From Quercus robur (lineage: Eukaryota; Streptophyta; Magnoliopsida; Fagales; Fagaceae): a stretch of 64,000 bases of DNA. Location: contig NC_065536.1 in the NCBI RefSeq assembly GCF_932294415.1, positions 2,542,001 through 2,606,000 on the forward strand, written 5' to 3'. Positions 10,680 through 20,730 of the stretch are shown here, piece after piece. The notes beneath the pieces are model-generated. The model ran no database searches and was not told the DNA's origin. It worked only from the letters and a program-made list of their open reading frames with translations. How positions within the stretch are numbered: the stretch's first letter is position 1; each line of letters starts with the position of its first letter. The position numbers and the translations under genes are program-made.

Positions 10680-13247
10680 TTCCCCCTCAAGATGAGAATC
10701 TGATCTGTTGCTTGCATCTGCATCTGTCTTCTTTGCAATTAATCTATCATCATCTAAGAGTGTACATTCCCCCTTAGGAAGAGAAGTTGAAACATGAATG
10801 TTCATAACATTCATTTTTCTTAACAAATGTCGCAACTGTGAACTGTTAAGGGCCTTAGTGAGTAAATCTGCCAGCTGAGTGTGTGTAGGAGTGAAAAACA
10901 GCCTAACTACATTGTCTTGTACCTTATCTCTAACAACATGACAATCAACCTCTATATGTTTGGTTCTCTCATGAAACACAGGGTTTTCTCCAATATAAAT
11001 GGCTGCTTGATTGTCACAAAACAGTAGAGCAGGTTGAGGATGCCAAATCTCCAAATCCTTCAACAATGATAGCAGCCAAGTCAGCTCACACACAGTGACA
11101 GCCATAGCTCTGTATTGTGCCTCAGCAGAATATCTAGACACTATAGATTGTTTCTTAGACTTCCAAGAGATTAAGGAATCACCTAAAAATATGCAATAGC
11201 CTGTGGTTGATCTTCTGGTGTCTATACAAGCTGCCCAATCAGCATCTGTGTAAGCCTTCAAATGAAAATCTGAAGATGCAGACAAGAAAATTTCTTGACC
11301 TGGACATCACTGTAAAATCTTGTAAGCTGCATCTAAGTGAGGCTTCCTTGGTTTGGACATGAATTGACTCAACTTGTGAACTGGGTAGGCTATGTCTGGT
11401 CTGGTGATTATTAGGTATATCAATCTACCAACTAACCTTCTATAAACTCCAGGATCAGGTAACAAAGTACCTTGCAGCTTGCTCAACTTTAAATTCTGCT
11501 CCATTGGTACTTTACTCGGCTTACAAGCTGACATACCAGCATCCTTTAGAATCTCCAAAGCATATTTTCTTTGGCATAAGCTGATCCCTTTGGCTGATCT
11601 GGCTATTTCAAGACCAAGAAAGTACTTCAAACCTCCAAGATCTTTAAGCTTGAAGTGTTGATCTAAGGAAACTTTGAGTGCTTCAACCTCTTGAACATTG
11701 TTGCTAGCTATGAGAATGTCATCAACATAAACCACCAATGCTATGAAAGAACCACCAAGCCTCCTTGTAAAGAGGGAGTAAGCAGCCTTGGATTGCTTAA
11801 AACCAAGCTGTTTGACAACATAACAAAATTTTGCATTCCATTGCCTTGAGGCCTGTTTGAGTCCATATAAAGACTTATTTAACTTGCAAACAACATTCTC
11901 CTCTTTGCTGTGAAAGCCTTGAGGGAGTTGCATATACACCTCCTCATATAAATCCCCATTCAAGAACGCATTGTTGACATCTAACTGTACCAAGTGCCAC
12001 CCTTTCACAACAGATATAGCAAGAAGAGTTTTAACAGTAGTTAACTTGGCAACAGGTGAAAAAGTGTCAGTAAAATCTAATCCCTCTCGCTGAGTAAATC
12101 CCTTAGCAACTAGTCTTGCTTTATACCTCTCCACAGATCCATCTGCCTTGTATTTAACCCTATAGACCCACTTGCATCCAATTGCCCTTTTGTTGGAAGG
12201 CAAAGGAGTAAGTGTCCAAGTATTATTAGAAACCAAAGCTACAATCTCAGCATTCATGGCATCTTTCCACTTAGGATCCTTAATAGCCTCATGATAGAAT
12301 CTTGGTTCAGGGATGGAGGTAATAAGGGAACAAAAATGGGCATAGGAAGGAGAGAGTTGGGAAGAATCAATGTAATTAGAGAGAGGATATTTAGTACCTG
12401 ATGGGTGAATAGAACCTGACTTCTTGTTGCTGAGATGAGTGGACTGTGTAAGTTCATTTGAAGTAATGGTGCTGCATTTGTAATCCTTCAAGTATGTAGG
12501 AGTCTTAGAAGGTCTAGAAGATCTTCTTAAGGAAGGAATAGATGCAGGTGGATCATTTATAGGATTTTGAGCAACTAAAGGGATAGTGACAGATTCTGCA
12601 AAAGTGGAATGACCAGAATTTGATATGGCAGGTTCGGGTACAACAGAATTAGGGATGACATTATGGATAGAATCTACTTCTTGATGTGAAACTTGGGTAG
12701 GATTACAAGGGGAAGGAGAAGGGTGGGAAGGTGGAAGGATAGGATCAAGAAATATGGCATCAACTGGGGTTGCCACATTAGGACAGATATGAGGAAAAGA
12801 TATAGAGGCTTGTGGTGAAGTGATAGAAGAGATGAAAGGAAAACTATGTTCATGAAAAGATACATCCCTTGAAATGAAAATTTGTTTGGTTATCAAATTC
12901 AACAATTTGTAACCCTTGACACCAAAACGGTATCCAAGAAAGACACAAGGAATAGATCTAGGAGCAAATTTTGATCTATTGTGAGCTAAGGTAGATGCAA
13001 AACATAGACATCCAAATACTTTTAAGTGATTATAAGAAGGAGTTTTGCAATAAAGTTTCTCAAATGGAGTTTTATGATCCAAAACAGTACTAGGCAGCCT
13101 ATTAATAATGTGAACAGCTGTCAAAACACAATCCCCCCAATAGCAAAGTGGTATATTTGATTGAAATTTCAATACTCTAGCAATGTTTAAAATGTGTTGA
13201 TGCTTTCTCTCCACAACTGAATTTGACTCGTCATTAAATGGAGTCAT
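10641..13247 (-). mobile_element. 5'-truncated Ty1/Copia retrotransposon pol
   Basis: An open stretch (13247-11307, 646 codons) carries the C-terminal half of integrase (from NSVVERKHQH), a proline/serine-rich spacer, and reverse transcriptase with VDVNNAFLNGDLYEE and the active-site YVDD. A further in-frame stretch (11285-10641) carries RNase H, with [20 protein letters not shown] and [11 protein letters not shown]. Gag, protease, the integrase N-terminal half and the 5' LTR are absent. One in-frame stop near 11307-11309, where a few residues expected between RT and RNase H are also missing, splits the frame. A polypurine tract and LTR follow at the 3' end. It is a dead copy, but little decayed. 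Confidence 0.93.
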
Positions 13248-14240
13248 GAATGATTAACAAATTAAAAAAAAAAAAAAATTTCAAACCAATTTCACTTTCA
13301 AGTCGTTTCAATTTTCTAGCATTGCAAAATTCATAGAATACCCAAATCCACAAAAAAGACTCCAATTTGAATTCTGAAACAGGTTTTGGCATGGATCTAA
13401 AAGACATGGGATTCACCAAATTTTGACCAATCACATACACAAATATTTGAAATTTTAACAAAATTACAAAATTCTTAAGTGAGGACGAGTTCTCCCACTG
13501 TGTGTGAAGCATTTCAGCAAGCACTTTCCACGCAAGAAACATCAAAGAAAACATAAAAGTTACAGGCACAAGGCACCCCATGTCGATTGATCAAAAATTA
13601 TCCTCATCAATAGTATTGCTCAAAAAATAAAAATGTGTGGACAACACGTCATTAACGCAGAAGCAAGAGTGGATACCTGGAGAAATAGAAGTATGAAACA
13701 CGTATTAAGAAAATGACACCTAGTGGTCCAATACTTCTAAATTTGTATTTTTGTGATTATAATTGACTGCGACAAGTTTTTGACAATAGGCTTGCAAGTA
13801 ATTAGAGACCAACAATTTAGCCTTGTATTGTGCCTCCCAACTTAGGTTCAATACTTAAGTGGCTTTTTTAAGTTTATATTACCATTGTGTATTTTTTGTG
13901 TGATAATCACTCCACAAGTATAAGTATATGTAGGGGGAGGGGGGAAAAGACCGGACTTCAAGTTTACAGAAATGAGACTCTCACACATATATACTCTTTT
14001 TTTTTTTTTATAAAAAGATCAAATTAGATTAAAATAGAATTTCTATATTGTATATTAAAAAAAATGTTTATGTTAGGCTCCTGTCTCCAATATGGATGTA
14101 GAACATTAGCATACAGGTTGTTAGTATAAGTACACAACTTTTTTTCTTTTTATTTGACTTGTTGGGACAATAATGTGAATATTTGATCCCTAAAGTAGTA
14201 CTCAAACTTTACCAAAAAAGTTTACTACACGTTACGCCTC
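13248..14240. other. Spacer beyond the Copia breakpoint
   Basis: The Copia sequence stops abruptly next to an A-run (13264-13278). Beyond it a minus-strand frame (13581-13234) is open for about 115 codons but has a biased, unrecognised composition. A G-rich run (13932-13945) and T-rich stretches follow. No gene is supported. Confidence 0.4.
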
Positions 14241-14702
14241 TTGTGCTGTCTTAACCAAAAATACACAACTCGAACCAGTGCCCTCTCGAAGAGATTCAGG
14301 TCCGCTTGGCTTTCCTTCCTGGTTATTGATTTTGATGAAACTTTGTTCCCAGGACAGTATAGAGACATGACCAGTCAATTCACCACATTCGTGCATGACT
14401 CTCTTGACCGTCGTGATCCCAATGCTTGTTTAGAAAATTTAAGGATTAAGGGTTCTACGTTCAATCATTGGCTCATCAATTATGCTTTGGATAAGCACGT
14501 AAAAGAAATTTATCTTTTCGATGATTCCTATGTTGATACGTCTTTGCCACAAAGGATGTTTTGTGCCAATTCAATTCAGGTTTTGGAGTTAAAAGGGTTT
14601 AAAGTAAAAGTCTTCGATTTGATTTTAAGTTGTCCTTTGATTGAGGATTTTAGGGTTACTCACTGTTCAGGGTTGAAAAGTATTAGGGTTTCAGGAGCTT
14701 AA
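14241..14702 (+). pseudogene. F-box/LRR (FBD-type) gene fragment
   Basis: The frame opens inside an F-box helix (TRTSALSKRFRSAWLSF; the family has SKRWR) and continues into the usual plant F-box/LRR text: FPVIDFDE-like VIDFDETLF, FVHDSLDRRD, WLINYALDKHVKEIYLFD, SIQVLELKGFKV and LILSCPLIEDFRVTHC. The first part of the F-box is missing and the LRR/FBD C-terminus stops at 14702, so only about 150 of the usual ~400 or more residues remain. Intact relatives are substrate receptors of SCF ubiquitin ligases. It meets an opposite-strand PPR fragment almost immediately. Confidence 0.82.
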
Positions 14703-14712
14703 AAACTCAAAG

Positions 14713-14915
14713 CTATAAAACATCAGGAAATATACCAGATGATTCGATTCGTTTAATTAGAGAAATGACTACTGAGTAATGCTTCATTCTTGCAATGCTA
14801 CCCAACACGTGATTAAAATTGGCAATGGAAGGCAAAGGGCGCATGTGAAGCATTTTATCAAACGTCTCTAAGGCATGATCAACATTCCTAAAGCTTCTAG
14901 ATTTGCATTGATCTT
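14713..14915 (-). pseudogene. PPR gene fragment, N-terminal part
   Basis: The translation includes NVDHALETFDKMLHMRPLPS, IANFNHVLGSIARMKHYSVV and SLIKRIESSGIFPDV, the usual opening of the large plant P-class PPR family targeted to mitochondria. It ends in a stop right after PDV, where further repeats should follow, and the residues upstream of it (to 15096) do not look like PPR. It cannot join the PPR piece at 16570-17445, because that C-terminal piece lies upstream on the same strand. Non-functional. Confidence 0.8.
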
Positions 14916-15339
14916 CAATTGCTTCTACTTGGAAACTCCAATAACACCCAAACCAAGTCATTCCTAGAAGTATATACCTTCGCCATAAATGAAGTTCCGA
15001 ATGATTTAGTTGAGGGCAATGACTTGAGCCTGGATTAACGACAAACTCATCCAACCCATATAATTTGAGAGAATCTTGTTCTGTTAAAAATTCCAAAGAA
15101 GAACAAAGTTTTGAAAGAAAGTTAACCTGAGCATTTGTCTTTCTATTTTAGCTAGAGAAAAGTTAAAAATATTTTTTAATCATAAATAATTATAGATATA
15201 TTTTCAAATGTTTGGATATATTAATTAATTATTATGAAAATCAATGTCACCTGCAAAATTCTAACCAACAAAAGAATTCGTAAAATCCAACTACCTATAA
15301 CTACAAACAAGCAACACATTATATAATAGAACAATGTTA

Positions 15340-15504
<165 letters not shown>

Positions 15505-16569
15505 CTTTTTATCTCAAGCTGAATTCCCAAAATCACAAGTCAAAGACCTAATCAACCTAACAAGAAAACACTCATACATAATAATTATCTCATTATAACG
15601 ATTTTACAATAACCTACAGCACGACTTTTATAAACCTTGTTGTATATTTCACAAGACCTATGGGATTATCTATATTATACTTGACCAAACATGACATCAC
15701 TAAGTTAACCTTGTGTATTTCAAAAAGATTGGTTTTCTTTAAGCCTAACATCACTAACTAAAACTAAGAAACCTAACCTAAGTTAGGCTAGGAAATCACA
15801 ATCTATATACAACAAAATGAAATTACAAAAGCTCCAAAAGAATCAGCTCTTTGCGTCCATGAAATGTAATCAATCACTAACAAATGAACTATTCTTCAGC
15901 TATATGATCGCAAGTTGGGAGTTTCCAACTCAATTCATTTACTTTAAATCGTAAATGTCAAAATAATTATACCATGAAGTTAATTTTGTATTGCACTACA
16001 ACCTAAGTTGCTTCTCTCTTAGACAATTCAAGGAGAAGCACATACAAAATTATCAGCTCACTCCTTGAGTTGATAAACCAACCAAGCTAGACTAACAAAA
16101 TTTGACTCGAGTCCACTGCACAAAAGTACCACAAGGCTTATAAGAGGGGGAAAAAGGGAGGGGGAGGGGGAGGGGGACACATTTTGCATAAATGCAACTC
16201 CAAAACTTAATTTCATTGGAGGGAACATTTATTATCATTAATTCCACTGGCTAAAGGACGTATAACCACACAAAAAATGCCAGATTTTAGAGCAACAATA
16301 TTTGTCATTAACCTTAAATAAGAAAAAATTTTGAAAGAACTATCTAGGAAAATAGGTTCCAACTTCCAAGCAATAACATGAGTGCACAATGAAATCACAA
16401 CAAAAGATAGAACAGTTAAAGGTACAAACAATCATGCATACATAAATGAAATAGAAAATCATCTTTAGAAACTATAAAATTTACCTGAAATGATACACAT
16501 CTTTTAAAGATTGACATGTGATGGATAAAATATGAAACTTGTCCTTGATGTTGAGAAACTAAAAAACCT
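15505..16569. other. Spacer with G-rich tract
   Basis: AT-rich, no recognised gene. The striking feature is a plus-strand G tract at 16145-16176 made of repeated GGGGGA units. A minus-strand open frame at 16213-16431 has no recognisable content. Confidence 0.5.
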
Positions 16570-17445
16570 TCACTTAGGCTTCTGGAAAAATTCTTGAATG
16601 TTCTTATCTACTTGATTAGATGACAGCAAGTCAAAAAACATGCTTGAAACTGTTGCATTTGCTGAAAAACCCTTGTCAACCATTATTTCAAGATATTTAA
16701 TTGCCTTTGATGTCTCATTATGTTGCAGTAACCCTAGGATTATTGTGTTATATGTACAATCATTAGGTGAACAACCGCTCCCATCCATTTTCTCAAATAT
16801 CTCACTTGCTTCTTCTAGCAATCCCTCTTTGCAAAACCCTTTGATCATTATATTGTAAGTCGGAACATTGGGTTGCAATCCTTTTGCAGGTAGACTATAA
16901 AAGAGTTCTCTTGCAACTGTAAGATTCCCGACATTACACAAACCATCAATTAAAATGTTGTAAATCACAATATTGTTGCCCAATGTTTCGTCTTCCATCT
17001 CATGAAACACTTTTATTGCCTCAACAACTTGTCCATTCTTGCACAGGCCGTCCAACAAGACAGCATAGGTTGGGGGATCTAGAGGTTGGCCACAAGCCTG
17101 CATCTTATGAAATAGCTCTAGAGCAGCCTTGTGTCTCTTCACTCGACAAAACCCACCAATAAAAGTGCTATAAGTCACAACATTAGGAGTTACTCCCTTG
17201 TTGGACATTTCATGAAAGAGATTCATAGCCTCATCAATTCTTTTCTTTTTACAAAATCCATTAATCAATGTGTTATAGCTAACAAAATCAGGTGAACAAC
17301 CCCTCTCATCCATCATATTAAATGTTTTGACTGCATCATCCATTTTGCTTTGCAAACAGTAACCATCAATTAGAGAATTGTAAGCGATTGTGTCAGGCAT
17401 GATTCCTCTTTCAATCATCACATCAAAAACTTCTTTTGTTTTTAG
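16570..17445 (-). pseudogene. PPR gene fragment, C-terminal repeats
   Basis: About 290 open codons hold roughly eight consecutive P-class PPR units with the typical 35-residue rhythm, for example DTIAYNSLIDGYC, DFVSYNTLINGFCKKKRIDE, NVVTYSTFIGGFC, PPTYAVLLDGLCKNGQV and NVPTYNIMIKGFCKEGLLEE, then a C-terminal tail ending in a stop at 16570. Intact relatives bind organellar RNA. The N-terminal half, including the targeting peptide, is missing. At 17446 the PPR reading meets a 78-bp piece of LTR that happens to stay open, giving a false N-terminus (VKRGQEPIHTSVGQ). Unlikely to yield a working protein. Confidence 0.85.
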
Positions 17446-17755
17446 CACTTGGCCAACACTCGTATGAATAGGCTCCTGCCCTCTTTTCACCTCATTAAGT
17501 GGAATATAGGTCAGTTTCTTTTTCTTTTTTTTTTTTTGGTGAAAAAAAAATGGGGCCCTTATGGTTGTATTATACCCTCAGGCAGGGCGCCGAGCCCCAA
17601 CGGGAGGGACACATGTGGGGGGTCAACCCCACTGAGGATGCCCACCAACAAGAGCCCACTAGCAGCGGGAATCGAACCTGGGCTAGTTAGGCAGAGTGAA
17701 CGAACCATGCCAGCTGAGCCAAGCCCTCATTGGCTATAGGTCAGTTTCTAGTCTA
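17446..17755 (+). mobile_element. LTR scrap split by a SINE
   Basis: Joined across the SINE insertion, 17446-17519 plus 17750-17755 match 25634-25711 inside the solo LTR (cacttggccaacact, gaataggctcctgcc, cacctcattaagtgg, gtcagtttctagtct). It joins the PPR fragment on the left and repeat copy B on the right, so this locus is a stack of independent insertions. Confidence 0.85.
17520..17734 (-). mobile_element. tRNA-derived SINE with clear Pol III boxes and target duplication
   Basis: On the minus strand the element starts GCCAATGAGGGCTTGGCTCAG. It has an A box TGGCTCAGCTGG and a B box GGTTCGATTCC, both excellent matches to the Pol III consensus, and ends in an A-rich tail (the T-run 17519-17539 on plus). 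A 15-bp direct repeat tataggtcagtttct flanks it at 17505-17519 and 17735-17749. It sits in a transposon scrap and has no effect on coding sequence. Confidence 0.92.
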
Positions 17756-17756
17756 T

Positions 17757-18181
17757 GTAAATTTTGCGCATTCGATTTCAAAAACCATCCACATTTGTCT
17801 ATGTAAATTTGTATAAATTTGATTGTTGCTACAATAACTACGTAAATATACATGATTATTATTCGCATACAAATCTATTTTTTAATAGATCTTTATATAT
17901 ATACACATACATACAGAGAGAGAGATGATTTGAGAAAATAATAATAAAAAAAATTGATAAAAATATTATATTAATAAATGCAGTTTTAAATAGATAATCT
18001 GATGTATGAGCTTTTGAAAAGTGGTTATATAAGATAGAAAAAGTAAATTATTATGTTAAAATAGACAAAAAAAGATTTGCATGGGTTTATGCAAATGCTC
18101 TAATAGGCCAGAAATTGAAGTGAAAAAATAAAATAAAATAAAATAAAAACCCAATTTAATCCTACTGTTCACTATCAAAAT
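17757..18181. repeat. Dispersed ~430-bp repeat, copy B
   Basis: Same sequence as 7238-7690 in the same orientation, including ttttgatta/gttgct, aaaatagacaaaaaaagatttgc and the ending tgctctaataggccag.aattgaagt. Here the (TA)n(GA)n microsatellite is short and a new aaaat repeat follows. Its left end abuts the LTR scrap. Confidence 0.85.
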
Positions 18182-18411
18182 TAATTGTTATGATCCTATT
18201 TTTCACTATCGAAATTAATTGTTATAATTCATGTTAGGAGAATTAATTTAGTAGAAGAATGACATCACCATTGTCTAGTGATACCTCCATTCAATAATAT
18301 AGTGACATAGTTTAAATTAATTAAATTAAATTATAATCTCAATTTTTTATTTATAATTCGATAATTTGGGATAGAAAATTTGAATTCCATATTTCAATTA
18401 GAAATGCTAGT

Positions 18412-18575
18412 GTGGGTTCTAATTAACTCAATTGGTAAAATCTCTGATGATTGTATAAGAGATCTAAGGTTCAATCCCCGTTTATACCAAAAACTGATTG
18501 GTGTCTTGGACTGATAATAAAGAGTTATTATTAGGAGCGAACGCCACATTAGATGAACTATAAATCTCTTTCCAA
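18412..18575 (+). mobile_element. tRNA-derived SINE
   Basis: Has the tRNA-like head taactcaattggtaaaatct (A box region) and aggttcaatcccc (good B box) about 45 bp later, then a non-tRNA body with ttattaggagcgaacgcca. A relative with the same order of motifs lies at 44862-45080. The folded arms do not make a proper tRNA, so it is not a tRNA gene. Confidence 0.75.
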
Positions 18576-19960
18576 TCCTAATCTCAATTTTAAATCATAA
18601 CAACTAAAAAGTGATTTGCCCTCACATCAACCATCCCCAACTTTGGTGTTGATAAAGTCCTTTACACCATTCAAGTAAAAGCTTTAACAATTTGAGTAAC
18701 AAAGATGGGAATTGCTGAATTGGCGATTGACACAAAACAACATTGTTGTTAGCACTTTTAATGTTTTTTTTAAGAATAAAATTTTTTGCATTCTTCCTTA
18801 CATTAAACTTCTCAATTAAATTCAAACAAACATATAATTATATTGATCTTAATTCTGATTTTCAAAAAATATATATTGAATTTAATTGTCTTTAAAAAAG
18901 ATAAGACTTGTTATATTTTATTGGCCAATACAATCAAACATTTGAATTTAATTAATTTGAGTTATTAATGTTGTCTACCTAAAAAACACTACACTTAAAT
19001 TTTGGAGAAATTTTACGTCTACAATATTTTGATAACAAATCATAAATAGTAAATTATTTTTTTACTCACCTGTAACAACTAGTAACAACTTATTACTTAA
19101 AATTTGTTGTGGAAGTATTGTGAAAAATGTTGTAAATATTATATTTCTCTAAATTTTGCCCTTACAAGGTACAAGTTACAACACAACATATGACTAAAAT
19201 GTAAGACAGTAAAACTTCTTTTGTCCTTTTGATCGGTAAAGCCAGGGAATCATGGAGATGTAGTGTCATGCAACCATTTCTCACATCTTGTTAAGTTGTA
19301 AGATATCAAATTCAAGACACTACATGGGTGCATGTGGGTCAGTCCAGTCCAGTTCGGTCCTTGGCTACTTGAAAGAACTGTATACTCTTTTGAGTGAGGT
19401 CCTGAAAAGTAAAACCAGTGGGTGACTGTCCAGTTCGGTCCCTGGCTACATGTGGGTGCATGCGGGTAAGTGGGTTTTAGGCAAGTGAGTAAGGATTAAG
19501 GTAGTCATTTTGATTTTTGCAGAAAGAATTGTGAATAGGTTACTTGAAACTAAAATTAAAGAAATTAAAATGGACAATTGGTATAAAACTATACTATAAT
19601 TAAAAGCTAATTTGGATTCGATTTTGGATTTTGATTATGCTCTGGCTTTAATATATTATATATGATATGCTTATAAATAATAATTTGATGTCTTATTAGC
19701 TAATTTGTAAAATTACACTATCCACTGTCGGGCATAATAATATATACACACACACACACATTGAGTCTCATACTTTCAAGCTTATTTATGAACATATGCT
19801 CATTTAAAAGTCAAGTGTAAACTTGGGCTTAAATTTGACTTATTTCTTAATTTTTATATATGTAAGTTTTTTTTTTTTTTTTTTTTTTTTTTCAAGAAGC
19901 TCAAATTGTTCATGACAATATGATAGTTACATTCTAAAAAAACTCTAAACATAGTTAATA
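18576..19960. other. AT-rich spacer
   Basis: No gene recognised. Between 19335 and 19460 the words agttcggtcc.tggctac and acatg.gggt.g.catg.gggt recur, a short degenerate duplication. A (CA)n run is at about 19747-19761 and a 30-base T run at 19867-19892. Confidence 0.4.
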
Positions 19961-20440
19961 GGGGTGTGCATGAGTCTAATTGGGTCAAGTTAAATGGTTT
20001 TTTCAATCCAATCTAACTCAATTCATCAAATGGGTAGAACCCAACTCAACCCAATCCACATGGGTCGAGTTTAATCAATTGATTATGCATACATATTTTA
20101 TGCTTTGGAAAAAATTAGACTTTTACTAATTGATTCTTAAAATTGAAAATTAAAAATTAAAAAAAAATTTCAATAAATTTTTGCAATTCATATAATATGC
20201 TTAAATTAAATTCCAAAATTTTCAAAATACCAAACCAAGCAAACTAAAAAAAATTAAATTTAGGGTAATAAAATAAACTTATATATATGGTAAGTTGGGT
20301 TAAGTTAAATGGGTTGAAAACACTTATCAATTCAAACCTAACCCAACTCAATACTCAAAATAAAATTCTAACCCAATCAGCCAACCCAAGACGTGAGATT
20401 GGATCAGTTTTGTAGTGTTGATGGATTTGATGCACACCCC
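19961..20440. mobile_element. MITE with GGGGTGTGCA ends
   Basis: Starts ggggtgtgcatga and ends tcatgcacacccc-like gatgcacacccc, perfect 10-bp terminal inverted repeats about 480 bp apart. The interior is AT-rich and itself contains scattered inverted words (gggttgggtt/aacccaacc). A clear target-site duplication was not found. The right end is only about 290 bp upstream of the YAO start codon. Confidence 0.7.
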
Positions 20441-20730
20441 CAAACGGGCTTAAGTACAATCCAGTCTTTAACCCAAAAGCCCATAAGAACCAAAAATTTG
20501 CAGCACCCACGCCCTAACAAGTAACGACAACGGTTTGTCTGTATAATTCTTCAAAACTCTAAACCCTCTGAAAAACCCTAAGGTCCCGCCGGAAACCCAA
20601 AAAAAAAAAAAAAAAGCAATCAAACAAAGAGCTTTTTTACTAAAACCCTAACGAGAAAAACTTTTCCTTCACTTTGTCGGGCATTTTCTCAGCTACCAAA
20701 AGCATTTTAGGCAGCTCAATCTATATCAAA
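20441..20730 (+). promoter_or_regulatory. YAO promoter and leader with telo-boxes
   Basis: Contains two exact telo-boxes AAACCCTAA at 20573-20581 and 20643-20651, a near copy at about 20560, and a site II type word agccca (TGGGCT on minus) at about 20477. Telo-box plus site II pairs are known from Arabidopsis ribosome-biogenesis gene promoters, which fits the role of the gene behind it. No TATA box is obvious. Confidence 0.65.

Noticed and set aside
13234..13581. 115-codon minus-strand frame upstream of the Copia
   Set aside because: It ends inside an A-run translated as poly-Phe, has a biased composition and no recognised motif; too weak to call a gene.
18412..18500. Possible tRNA gene
   Set aside because: A and B boxes are present, but the acceptor, D and anticodon stems do not pair as a tRNA; it is a SINE head.
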